Positions 47,870 through 58,130 of a DNA stretch of 64,000 nt are shown here, piece by piece. A program made the translations under genes and the position numbers. Under the pieces are notes generated by a model that saw only the letters and a list, made by a program, of their open reading frames with translations, did not search any database and was not told the origin of the DNA. The first letter of the stretch is position 1, and each line of letters opens with the position of its first letter. Origin of the DNA: Callorhinus ursinus (taxonomy: Eukaryota > Chordata > Mammalia > Carnivora > Otariidae); contig NW_020313285.1 in the NCBI RefSeq assembly GCF_003265705.1, positions 15,318,050-15,382,049 on the forward strand. Direction: 5' to 3'.

Positions 47870-47900
47870 GCTCTGCCCCCCTCAGGATGATTACATTTAT

Positions 47901-48028
47901 AATATACAGAATTTAGGTAACCTCATGGAAACCTGGAAGCACTAAAAATTAATATTCCTGATTTTAAATTAATTATAGATCAAGAAAGGCATTTTCTATA
48001 GAAATAGTATTTAATTTCAGAAGTTTAA
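47901..48028. other. Flanking single-copy DNA
   Basis: Short AT-rich stretch directly downstream of the L1 target duplication, nothing recognised. Confidence 0.5.
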
Positions 48029-48615
48029 GACTTTTTTTATTTAAATTCAATTATCCAACATAAAGTACATCATTAGTTTCAGAGGTAGAGTTCAGTGATT
48101 CATCAGTCTTATATAACACCCAATGCTCATCACATCACATGTGCTCCTTAATGCCCACCACCAGTTACCCCATCCTCCCATTCACCTCCCCTTCCCCAAC
48201 CCTCAGTTTGTTTCCCAGAGTCAGGAGTCCCTCATGGTCTGTCTCCCTCTCTGATTTCTTCCCATTCAGTTTTCCCTCCCGTCCCTTATGATCCTCTGTG
48301 CTATTTCTTATATTCCACATATGAGTGAAACCATATGATAATTGTCTTTCTCGGGGCACCTGGGTGGCTCAGTCGTTAAGCGTCTGCCTTCAGCTCAGGT
48401 CCTGATTCCAGGGTCCTGGGATCGAGCCACGCATTCAGCTCCCTGCTCCTCGGGAAGCCTGCTTCTCCCTCTCCCACTCCCCCTGCTTGTGTTCCCTCTC
48501 TCACTGTGTCTATCTCTGTCAAATAAATAAATAAAATCTTTAAAAAAAAATTGTCTTCCTCTGATTGACTTATTTCACTTAGCATGATACCCTCCAGTTC
48601 TATCCACATCGATGA
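48029..48615 (-). mobile_element. Older L1 3' end with nested Can-SINE
   Basis: The plus-strand reading has CATCATTAGTTTCAGAGGTA, AACACCCAATGCTCATCACA, CCTCAGTTTGTTTCCCAGAG and, beyond the SINE, CTTATTTCACTTAGCATGAT. This is the antisense of an L1 3' UTR and ORF2 end. It has only one 3' UTR module. The SINE at 48353-48548 lies inside. Confidence 0.88.
48353..48548 (+). mobile_element. Can-SINE nested in an L1
   Basis: Head GGGGCACCTGGGTGGCTCAG through to AAATAAATAAAATCTTTAAA. AATTGTCTTTCTC (48340-48352) and AATTGTCTTCCTC (48549-48561) are target duplications in the L1. Confidence 0.96.
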
Positions 48616-49140
48616 GTTTGAGACATTTTTAAGTCTTAGCATGATAACTCTGAAAAATCTGAAGGAAGATATAGAAAGCAACTTTACTAAATTGTATTTA
48701 ATAATTCTACACATAACTTTGATTATTCTGGAAAAGTCATAATTATTTATTAATATGATCTCAATTAAGAGTAGTTTATCTTTACCGAAAATTTTTTTCT
48801 AGTTCTGTTTACATTAATCAGCATCACTATCTTACAATAAAGTATGGTCAGAGAATCACTTGGGGAAAATAATAACCTTTTCTAATATATGTTAGTTGAG
48901 ACTGCTTTAAGTCCAAGTTACATACCTAATGTATATAAAATACAAAATGACAGGTACTGTACCAGGCCCAGCTAAAGACCAAATGCAGTCCACATCTTAT
49001 CATTAATTATTTCTATTAAATCTGTTAAACCATGGCATTCAAATACCCCCCCTTTCTTTCATCTAAAGCCATTGTTCATTTGATGGTCTTACAGCAATAG
49101 GTGAAATAAGTGCACACACAAAAAAATCCATTAGATAAAC
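48616..49140. other. AT-rich single-copy DNA
   Basis: No coding, RNA or repeat feature was recognised. Confidence 0.45.
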
Positions 49141-49463
49141 CTTTTGATTTGTCTGATTCACAGAGAATGTTAACAGAAAAATTCACAAGAAAATAGTATC
49201 ATCAATTGTGGCCTCAAGTGCCCCAGGACCCACCATAGCTTGCCAAAGGTCATCCTGAAGAACATACATCACAACGCCATCTGATATCTCTTCAGAGCCT
49301 GTTAAATAGAAGTGGTTACCTATTTCAGTTGAGCCACAAATTCAATTCCCTGCAGTAATTTGAGATAAATTTCTTTAGTGCTCCCTTGTATTTTCCCCAG
49401 TCAATTTGTCACTTAGGATGGAGTGAAGAGGAATAGATTATGTAGCTGAATGCCTGGACAAAT

Positions 49464-49850
49464 TTAAAATGAGGCAATGTATGTGATTATTACTCTACCA
49501 ATTTGTGGTATTGTGTGGCCTACCAAAGATAGTGCTGTGCCACTTGGAACCATGAGTTCTGCCACCAGATGAAAATTGTACCAACCAGTGCCAGCACAAC
49601 CCAGTGGGCCAATCATCCAAAACTCAGAAGAGACAGAAACACTTTCACCCCCAAGATCTTTGAAATGCAGTAGACACACTTGCTGAAGATATTGGTCCCA
49701 CCGTATTATTTCAGGAAGAAAGGTGTCTTTCTTAAGGACAAGGACAAGGCAAGTTTGTGGCACTGTGATCTTTCGCACAGCAACTGAAGGACTTACAGTT
49801 GGAGCAGGGGAAAGGGGGGCAAGTAGAAAGACCCCGGCAAGAATCAGCAT
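49464..49850 (-). CDS. Unrecognised 128-codon ORF with signal-peptide-like start (possible exon or pseudogene)
   Basis: I do not recognise this protein. It begins MLILAGVFLLAPL, a short hydrophobic stretch resembling a signal peptide or membrane start, followed by a Pro/Ser-rich turn. A mixed region with LHFKDLGGE, GCAGTGWYNFHLVAE and GHTIPQIGRVIITYIASF follows. On the minus strand, about 25 bases upstream, is TTTTGTTTTTACAG, a plausible 3' splice site that would place the ATG near the start of an exon. Downstream on the same strand (about 49195-49320) another open stretch reads EISDGVVMYVLQDDLW and GPGALEATIDDTIF before a stop. The two together could be exons, or pieces of a degraded processed gene. 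It has no overlap with recognised repeats. It could still be chance; confidence is low. Confidence 0.22.
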   Translation of the reverse strand: MLILAGVFLLAPLSPAPTVSPSVAVRKITVPQTCLVLVLKKDTFLPEIIRWDQYLQQVCLLHFKDLGGESVSVSSEFWMIGPLGCAGTGWYNFHLVAELMVPSGTALSLVGHTIPQIGRVIITYIASF

Positions 49851-49879
49851 CTGTGTTATGAAACTGTAAAAACAAAATG

Positions 49880-50645
49880 CAATGTCTTTATTCAGTGATA
49901 AAGTGAGAGATTAAACTGCTGCTGCTCCTTTTCCCGCCCTTTATCTGGGTTCAAAATTAATTATGCTTTTCGGTCAGATCTATGGTATGATGAACTTAGA
50001 ATTCCCTTGTCTGCAGAGTCAGACATCCAGGCTTGTGTTCTGCTGAGGAATGCTTATCCTGTTTAAAATGGTTTGTGTACGTTCCATACTTAGAGATTGT
50101 GATTCACAGCTAAAACTTCAGCCAGTGGTTACCCCACATCCAATAATAGGAAAACCTGGACATGAGGTCTGTTCAAACTGATGGTCTGGACACACTGTCA
50201 GTCCAAACACACTGACTACATCAAGGGTTCCTGGCTCATCCACACTGACTAGTTTAGATGCCCAGATACGCCTGACCTGCTAGTTCATACCAAGCATCCT
50301 GTATGAGGATACCCATCATCCCCCTGACCAACTCAGCTCACAATTTTCATCTGTTCTCTTCTTGTAGTTATAAGAAAGTATGCTTTTCAATTACTCCAGT
50401 CTCTGAATACAAAAGCATCCAGGAACAATATTACAAACAATGACCATTTTTCTTTCTCTTTTCTTTCTTTTCTATTCTTCTTCTTCTTCTTTTTTTTTTT
50501 TTTTTTAATAAAGGCTACTGCTTACAAGACTCTGGCAAGTAGTGATTGGCTTGAGACTAATTCAGAGTATTTATTTATTGATCTTTTAGAAATCCATCCT
50601 GGATGGATCACACGTCCAAAGCATCACAAAGATGTCTCCTATTTT
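49880..50645. other. Single-copy DNA with a pyrimidine tract
   Basis: A TTC/T-rich run at about 50440-50507 may be the tail of an old retroelement. Otherwise nothing was recognised. Confidence 0.4.
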
Positions 50646-50659
50646 AACTTAACAGTGCC

Positions 50660-50852
50660 AGGGCACCTGAGTGGCTCAGTTGGTTAAGCATCTGACTCTT
50701 AGTTTCAGCTCAGGTCATGATCTCAGGGTCGTGAGACTGAGCCCCGCGTTGGGCTCCACGCTAGGCATAGAGTCTGCTTGTGATTCTCCCTCTCCCTCTG
50801 CCCCTCCCCCGCTCATGCACCCCCCCAAATAAATTCTTAAAATAAATAAATA
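50660..50852 (+). mobile_element. Can-SINE, older form
   Basis: Head GGGCACCTGAGTGGCTCAGT, CTGACTCTTAGTTTCAGCTC body and short AAATAAATTC tail. AACTTAACAGTG (50646-50657) and AACTTCACAGTG (50853-50864) flank it. Confidence 0.93.
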
Positions 50853-50864
50853 AACTTCACAGTG

Positions 50865-53800
50865 TGTAAAGTATAAGAATTATACATTTTGATAGAATCA
50901 CCTTCTATAATTTGTAGTTAGTAATGGAAAATTGTATGAAACTATGTCAAAATTTTAATTACTGGGCTCTAGTGTGATGTCTTAGAGAAATTATGTTGCC
51001 AGTTGTGTTTATAATGAACTATATTAGTGTACTTGTTTGACTAATGACTACCAGTGATCCCTAGCTTGGTATAGTTTCTATAGTACAGGTTACAGGTACT
51101 CAGGGAAACCAACTTGAGTGATAATTCCTTCGTGTTTGCTGTAGCATCTCTTCATTTCTTTGTTGTAGAAAGAATTATAGGATACTTGGCACACCTCTGT
51201 CAGCCTCACCCGTGGAACCCTGACTGGTTTGCATGTAACGTGTTTGATGCTACATTTAACATGTTTGATAAATTTCAGTTGTGACAGTTATAATTTTATG
51301 ATCCTATAAAATGGAAGGCCATTTTAGAAGGAAAGATAATTTGCTCTGAGAGAGAACAGACAAAATGTTTTTGTAAGGTCTCTCTTTTCTTTTTTCTTTT
51401 TCTGAGTGGGAATGAAAAAGAAGCCGCCTGAACAGGTACTGTTCATATGATGCCACCACCATTAATCTACTGGCTCTCAGACTCAGCAGTGGGCATGCAT
51501 ATATTCTTTGAATATAAGAACACATATCACCTAGTTGAGTACTGCTTTTCACAAAATACAGAGATAAAATGACTTGTCTCCAATACTGATTTCCTAGGTA
51601 AAAGCATAAACACATGCCATAAATATTCAGAATTGACCTTCACAAAAATCCTCTATGAATTACTACCTCATATAGATGCTCTGAATTTAAAGATCAGGTG
51701 ATTTATGGTAACACAAAAATACTAGACTCTGGTTAAACATTAGAAAGTTATTTATCAATTCTATTATACTTATTTTTCTTTCCCATCCTAAGAACAAATA
51801 ATTTATTGTCACATTCTTATTCCATTTCTTCTCTACAATAGGATTTCTAGGGCATCTGCTTTTATCTCCACACATAGCACGACTGTCTCTCACAGGCAAT
51901 GAGACTTAAGCACGTCAAAATTATTTTCTATGAAGTTTTTGTGACAAACACTGTAATAGAAATTCTGTTACTGTAATAAGGATAACAGACACTTTCTAGT
52001 TGACAACTCTGATATATTAATAGGTAAATGAATTGTGATTTGGAATGCATTGACTTAAATCAGCTATAGATTTGACTTCTGCCTGCTGTGTCACAGCACA
52101 TTGTTTTCAAATAGTGTAAATGACTAAGAACAACTAAATGCTTAAAAGGATTTAATATCATGCAGTGTCAGGAAAAAAAGAGAACATGCTTAATGGCACA
52201 TTAATTAATGCTGAATTAAAATTGAATTCTATGAGTTACAAATGCACTGGGGACTTGGTTTTAATCTTTGCAACCACAATGGATAACATAAATTAACGAC
52301 CGAGCAGAGAATGCTGTCAACTGTGTTATTCCGTCTTATAGGAAAGCAACTGCCTATGAGAAAATTTCTCTGCAGGCAAAGTGGAACTCATAATTGACAG
52401 CAAAAGGCAGAAAGGAAGACAGTGTCATAAGCTTTACGGAAGCATTCCAGAACTCTAAATTAGAAAAATCTTTCCTTCCACACTTTGACCCCAAGGAGCC
52501 TATTGAATCCTGATTTTTGTGTCTGAAGTTCACTAATAGAAGGTGCTGGAAAAAAAGATGGAAATTTAGACAGTAAGCCCTTTCTCTAGCAGAGAATACA
52601 CACATGCATGCACAGGCAAACTGAAAACCTCTTGGAAGTATACCTTTGATAGCTTTCTTTGAGTACCATCGTGAGAAATTCTGACTTTCAGGACCCACTC
52701 TAAGGTCAGGCCCTCCCCAAGGGGCAGATTCATCTCACTGATCCCAGAAGTCCTGACTTCTTTCATATGATCCCATCAGCTCTTAAAGCCTAGTAAAAAC
52801 TGGCAAGGCATCTCTCCTGTCTGTGCTCAGATTGCTGGATAGTAATTTGTCATCTTGTTCTCTGTTCTCTACTTTCTTTGTATTTTCTCCTGAGAAACTT
52901 CTTTGCCCCTGACCTGACACAGGATCACCCCCCCTGCTTCCTCATTTTCATAGAACCTGTGCCTCTGGCCAGGTATCTGTCCCCCACTGTGTGCTTTTGT
53001 CTGTTAGGGGCTTCCTGTCCTCCTCCATCTGTAACTCTCTTGAACAAATTTTTTCAGGCTTGGTTTGACATTAACCCTAATTACACAAGACTATATCTGG
53101 AAATAAGAAGCAACTAATATGAAAATAAATGCTTGTGGGAAAGATGTGCAAATTCACTTGGAAATGTTAGGCAAATGTCAGTTTATTATTCTAAGCTGAA
53201 ATGTAAATACAGCCCATCTTGATTTCACCTTCCCATTACTAAAACTAAGTGAAATTATTGGCATGTTAATGGATTTTCTGGCAGGTACTTCCCTCCTTCT
53301 GTGAAATAATCTAGGTCATTAAATCTTTCAGTAACTGTTTGTGGGTCACTTACACAGGTTTAAATAAAGAGAACTATACTTTTTCTTTTCTTATACTACA
53401 CAAATTGCATGGAGATACAGATTTAATCGGCAGTATAGACATTCCCAAATGGTTCCCTTGTGAATTAGGACAGAGATAGGCATTTGAACTTTGAAATGGA
53501 AAGGAGCAAACCTCACTTTCAACAACCGTCTTTCACTGGTTTAAATTTGGGGATTCATATGTTTAACATTTTGTAAATATAAAAATGACGTATGAGAAAA
53601 AGCCTTAACAGAGAGGAAAATGTACATTCAATCTTAAAGAAATATTTGCCCCTAGTAAGTTGGCTCTTTTCTTCCTCGTAACAAATGTATATAGTTTAAA
53701 GAGCTTTCTCAATTTAAACTCACCACATAAAACTTGGAAAATATCATAGAAACTGATTATTCCTGGAACATATCCCAGGATATTACTTAATAAAGACTTC

Positions 53801-54490
53801 CTAGGAAAATTCATTTTGATTTAGGCCTGAATCTTGGATCAGATACTTTTAAAGGCTATGAATAGGCATTATTTAAAGGCATTATTTACCAGGGTAGGGC
53901 TCTTTAGAAGTTGTTCGTACATAAAATGTCCCATCCTTAATACATAAACCTGAACTAAAACTAAACCTGCAGGGTATTCATGACAATTCATACAAAGTAA
54001 GAATTATGCAGAAAAGTGCATCCTTGCATACTAAAAATGGAAAACACTGTCCCTACCCAAGTCCCTGCTCCCTTGTTAAGACAGTCAGATTTCAGCAATA
54101 AAAAGCTTTCCCTCAAGAAACTCAGTATGTCTTATTAAGTATCTGCACCTCATGTCCCTGAGGGCAAGTTTACTTTCCTAGTCTACCTCTCCCTCTTTCC
54201 TTCAAAGTCTTCACTCCACTTGATTACTTTCCCTTACTTTCCTCAGAATGTGACTATTTTTTCTGCTTCTCCATTTTTCTCAGACCATATGGAGTGTTTC
54301 GTCATTAAAGGACCTGATTATACTTTCCCTCTACCACAGAGCTTTGGCAGATTACCCCAGAGCTCCTTCCCTGAGCTGCATGGGTTGGCTCTTGTGGTCT
54401 GTGTCAGCTTCCTAGGTCTTTACCATTAATCCCTAAGTATCATGAGTTTTTGTTTGTTTTGTTTTTTGTTTTGTAGTAGTTTTTCTCTCC
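50865..54490. other. Long single-copy stretch, no gene found
   Basis: 3.6 kb without a SINE, an L1 or a supported exon. Frames such as 51304-51615, 52354-52698 and 53605-53814 (minus) have no recognisable motif. Cysteine and phenylalanine content in these is compatible with random AT-rich translation. Confidence 0.4.
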
Positions 54491-54494
54491 ATTC

Positions 54495-54612
54495 AGATGG
54501 CAAACTTCAGAAAGTGGGCAATGACCCAGATTTTTTTTAAATCCCCCCTCCTTCTATTATAGTGCCTTGCCCATTGTGTATATTGAGTAGATATTGGTGT
54601 TTTGAATGCCCC
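54495..54612 (+). mobile_element. Possible L2 3' fragment
   Basis: ATAGTGCCTTGCCCATTGTG followed by GTAGATATTGGTGTTTTGAA fits the diverged end of L2. Confidence 0.35.
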
Positions 54613-55094
54613 AGTGAAGTGACTAAAGATACCCTGAACATTTCACATCAGTGTTCTTATTCTTTGAGTCCAGCTTGGACTCTGCTTAAACTGAATATTA
54701 GGTATTTGTTCAGACCCCACAGATAGAGTGCTGCTCAAAAAATGGGCTGGAGACCCTGGCTGGAGCAAGATGTGTTTGCTTGTGGCCGCTGCCCAGATGT
54801 GAAGTTAGGTCAGAATATAAATAAACTATCCACTAAGCACACTATAGAGTTCAGCTGACCTTTTTTTTTTTAAAGCAAGGCTTTCTCAATGAAGCAAGCA
54901 TCAGTACACTAAAAAACACAGAGATGGGGTTCTGTTTTTATATGAGGATAGCAGGCACCTTCTAGTTGATAATTCTGATATGTTAATGGGAAAATGAATT
55001 GTGATTCATTTGATTTCAATTTCAGTGGAAACTTCTTATCTCATGTTAGACCCATAACAAACAGTTCAAACCTTAAGCCGCACTGGTCACATCA
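54613..55094. other. Single-copy DNA, nothing recognised
   Basis: No supported feature. Confidence 0.4.
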
Positions 55095-55560
55095 CATGTA
55101 TTTTGTACTTTGCCGTGTATAGACTTTATGTTCTTAAATCTGCAATTTCCTTAAGCCTCAGTTTCTTCGTCTACAAAGTGAAAATAATCATGAATTCTGC
55201 ACAGAAGTTTCATAAGGAGGGACGCCTGGGTGGCTCAGTCAGTTAAGCGTCTGCTTTCGGCTCAGGTCATGATCCCAGGGTCCTGGGATCAAATCCCACA
55301 TCAGGCTCCTTGCTCAGCAGGGAGTCTGCTTCTCCCTCTGCTTGCCTCTGTCTCTCTCTCTCTGATGAATAAATAAAATCTTAAAAAAAAATAAATGCAG
55401 AAGCCTTTTCACATTTAGACCATAAATTGTTCAGTACTGAGACTTTAAACAATTAAAAAAAAGTTTCATAAGGATTAAAATTTTGAAATGCATGAAAAGC
55501 TTTTAGCCCATGACCTAGTACCTATTAGCTTTAAGTGATGGTGCCCGTGATTGTTATATA
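55095..55560 (+). mobile_element. MIR split by a Can-SINE
   Basis: CCTTAAGCCTCAGTTTCTTC and TACAAAGTGAAAATAATCAT lie left of the SINE insertion. GGATTAAAATTTTGAAATGC with CTTTTAGCCCATGACCTAGT on the right continues the MIR in order. Confidence 0.7.
55219..55460 (+). mobile_element. Can-SINE with apparent 3' transduction
   Basis: The SINE body (55219-55391) ends in AAATAAAATCTTAAAAAAAA. Then come about 62 bp of non-SINE sequence (55392-55453) and a second A-run. Only after that does the target duplication AAGTTTCATAAGGA (55205-55218) recur, at 55461-55474. The duplications therefore bracket SINE plus extra DNA, as expected when a transcript read past its own tail. Confidence 0.9.
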
Positions 55561-55779
55561 AGTTATATCTTATGTACCACATGCCATGGCAGCAGAATGC
55601 ATAATTATAAAATTTTAACACATTTATTTATTATTATACTTAGTTATAAATATAATTAAAAGAAAACATTTAAGCCCCCTGAATAAACCTTTAGGAAATC
55701 AAGAAACCGTTTTCGTAGCGAGATACAGGCTTCAGAAGATATGAGCAGGTTCTATCAAAGACTTAAATGTGCCTCAAGA

Positions 55780-56335
55780 AAGAAAGTAATCCTGCCATCT
55801 GCAACAACACGGATGAACCTTGAGTACATTCCACTAAGTGAAATAGGCCAGTCACAGAAGGACAAAGACTGCATAATTCCACTTATATGAGGTGCCTAAA
55901 GAAGCCAAACTCATAGAAGCAGAGAGTAGGATGGTGGATGCCATGGACTGAGGGAAGATGGAAATGGGGAGTTGCTATTCAAAGAGCATCAAGTTTCAGT
56001 TGTGCAAGATGATTAAGGTCTAGATAGCTGCTTTATGACATAGTTTATTTTTTTTTAAGATTTTGTTTATTTTTGGACAGAGAGAGACAGCGAGAGCAGG
56101 AATACAAGCAGGGGGAGTGGGAGAGGGAGAAGCAGGCTTCCTGCTGAGCAGGAAGCCCGATGTGGGACTCGATCCCAGGACCCTGGGATCATGACCTGAG
56201 CCGAAGGCAGACGCTTAACGACTGAGCCACCCAGGCGCCCTATGACATAGTTTAAAGCACTGTATGGAACACTTAAAATTTTGTTTAGAGGGAAGACTTC
56301 ATGTTAAGTGTTCTCACCACAATTTTTTAAATGTA
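55780..56335 (+). mobile_element. Old L1 3' region, split by a Can-SINE
   Basis: GCAACAACACGGATGAACCT, AAGTGAAATAGGCCAGTCAC, CCACTTATATGAGGTGCCTA and, right of the SINE, ACACTTAAAATTTTGTTTAG follow the usual sense order of L1 ORF2 end and 3' UTR. Confidence 0.8.
56048..56240 (-). mobile_element. Can-SINE
   Basis: Antisense full copy ending GAGCCACCCAGGCGCCC. Exact TATGACATAGTTTA duplications are at 56034-56047 and 56241-56254. Confidence 0.96.
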
Positions 56336-56431
56336 CAAATAACTTTATAGGCATGTTTGTGTAGTACCTAATGTTCAAAATAGATGAAACTGTATTATGC
56401 ATTGTAGAAATTCTAAGATTGATTCCTCTTT

Positions 56432-57840
56432 TTTATTTAATTTTTTTATTGAGGTATAATTAACATACAACATTTTATTAGTGTCAGGTACACAACATGA
56501 TTTGCTATTCATATGTATTGCAAATGAAAAGCACAATAAGTCTAGTTAACATCCGTCACCATATAGTGTTGCAGATTTTTTTTCTTGTAATGAGAACTTT
56601 TAAAATCTGTTCTTAGCAACTTTCAAATATGCATACAGTATTATTAACTAGAGTCACCATGCTGTACATCCCATCCCCACAGCTTATTTATTTTATAACT
56701 GGAAATTTTTACCTTTTGAATTCTTTCACCCATTTGGCCCACCTGTCACCCTGTGTCTCTGGCAACCAACAATCTGTTCTCTGTGTCTGTGAGCTTATTT
56801 GGTTTTTTGGAGGGGAGAAGGTGGTAATCTATTTATTTGTTTTAAATTCCACATATAAGTAAGATTTTGCAGTATTTGTCTTTCCTATGTGAGTTAGTTC
56901 GCTTAGCAAAATACCCTCAGGGTCCATATTCCATTGTATATATACCACATTTTCCTTATCCATTCATTCATTAATGGACACTCAGGCTGTTTCCATATTT
57001 TGGCTATTATAAACAATGCAGCAATGAACAAGGAAAGGAAACATATCTTTTTCATTTAGGGTTTTTATTTTCTTTGGACAAATACCCAAAAGTGGGAATG
57101 CTGGATCATATAGTAGTTCTGTTTTTTATTGGGGAGGGGGACTTCCATACTGTTTTCCACAGTGGCTATACCAATTTACATTCACACCCACAGTGCACAA
57201 GGGTTCCTTTCCTCCACATCCTTGCCAACACTTATTCCTTGTCTTTTTGATGCTAGCCATTCTAACACGAGTGAAGTAATATCTCATTATGGTTTTGATT
57301 TGCATTTCCATGACAATTAGTAATGTTGAGCATCTTTTCATGGGTGTTGGCCATCTGTATGTCTTCTTTGGAAAAATGTCTATTCATAACCTCCACCCAT
57401 TTTTTAATCACATTGTTTGTATTTTTGCTTTAAGCTATACGAGTTCTTTATATATTTTGGTTATTAACCCCTTGTCAGATATTTGATTTTCAACTATTTT
57501 CTCCCATTCTGTAGGTTGCCTTTTCATTTTATTAATCGTCTTATTTGCTATGCAGAAGCTTTTTAGTTTGATGTAGTTCCACTTGCTTATTTTTTATTTT
57601 GTTCTCCTTAGTTTGGCTGTCAAATGCAGAAAGTCATTGTCAAGACCTCTATCAAGGAGCTGACTGCCCGTGTTTTCTTCTAGGAATTTTATGGTTTCAA
57701 GTTTACGTTCAAGTCTTTAATCTCTTTGAGGGTAATTTTTGTGTATAGTATAAGATAGTGATTCGGTTTCATTTTTTTGCATGTCGTTGTCCGCTTTTCC
57801 CCACACCATCTATTGAAGAGATTGTCCTTTTCCCATTGTA
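56432..57840 (-). mobile_element. Older L1, 5' truncated, antisense
   Basis: It begins TTTTTTTATTGAGGTATAAT, the antisense start of many L1 3' UTRs. It continues through AATACCCTCAGGGTCCATAT, ATGGACACTCAGGCTGTTTC, CACAGTGGCTATACCAATTT and TTCTTTGGAAAAATGTCTAT, ending in the ORF2 region near CCCCACACCATCTATTGAAG. Frames are lost; only short pieces remain open (for example 57126-57341, minus). A small region around 57010-57060 shows inserted bases relative to the other copies. Confidence 0.9.
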
Positions 57841-58019
57841 TAAGATTAATTTCTTAAAACAATTAATTGAATAAATAGATGCCCAATATGTCTGTGTGTC
57901 TGAGATTGCTGGGTGATCATCATGCCTCCGATATTTGATATGTACAGACCAAATATACTATTTATAATCCCTATCAGTAGGGCCAAATTGGTTATTATGT
58001 AGGAAGAAGAGATTCGGTC
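57841..58019. other. Unassigned DNA
   Basis: Short AT-rich stretch between the L1 and an L2 fragment. Confidence 0.4.
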
Positions 58020-58130
58020 ATCAAATATTTATTGAATACCTGTTCTATACCAGGCACTATTCTAGGACCTGGGAATTTAGCAGTTAATGAAAGAGTCCTC
58101 AATCCCTGCACTCAAGAAACCATACTCTTG
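58020..58130 (-). mobile_element. L2 3'-end fragment
   Basis: ATCAAATATTTATTGAATAC, then CCAGGCACTATTCTAGGACC and ACTCAAGAAACCATACTCTT is the antisense L2 end. Confidence 0.8.

Larger units (their letters stand above)
46051..47883 (-). promoter_or_regulatory. L1 5' UTR with internal promoter, CpG-rich
   Basis: The element starts (minus strand) with GGGGGCAGAGCAAGATGGCG. The first kilobase (46850-47883) is rich in G, C and CpG, unlike everything around it. The part next to ORF1 (46140-46845) is A-rich and contains a diverged tandem duplication. L1 5' UTRs drive their own transcription, usually kept silent by CpG methylation; that role here is by family knowledge. Confidence 0.9.
40792..47900 (-). 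mobile_element. Near-complete young L1 with 17-bp target-site duplications
   Basis: An exact 17-bp direct repeat, AGGATGATTACATTTAT, lies at 40792-40808 and 47884-47900. Between them is an L1 of about 7.07 kb on the minus strand. It consists of a 5' UTR (46051-47883), ORF1 (45167-46050), an 81-bp spacer, ORF2 (41269-45085) and a 3' UTR (40809-41268) ending in a short A-run. The undivergent duplications and absence of SINE insertions argue for a fairly recent integration. ORF1 and ORF2 both carry frameshifts or stops, so this copy cannot encode active proteins now. Confidence 0.97.
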
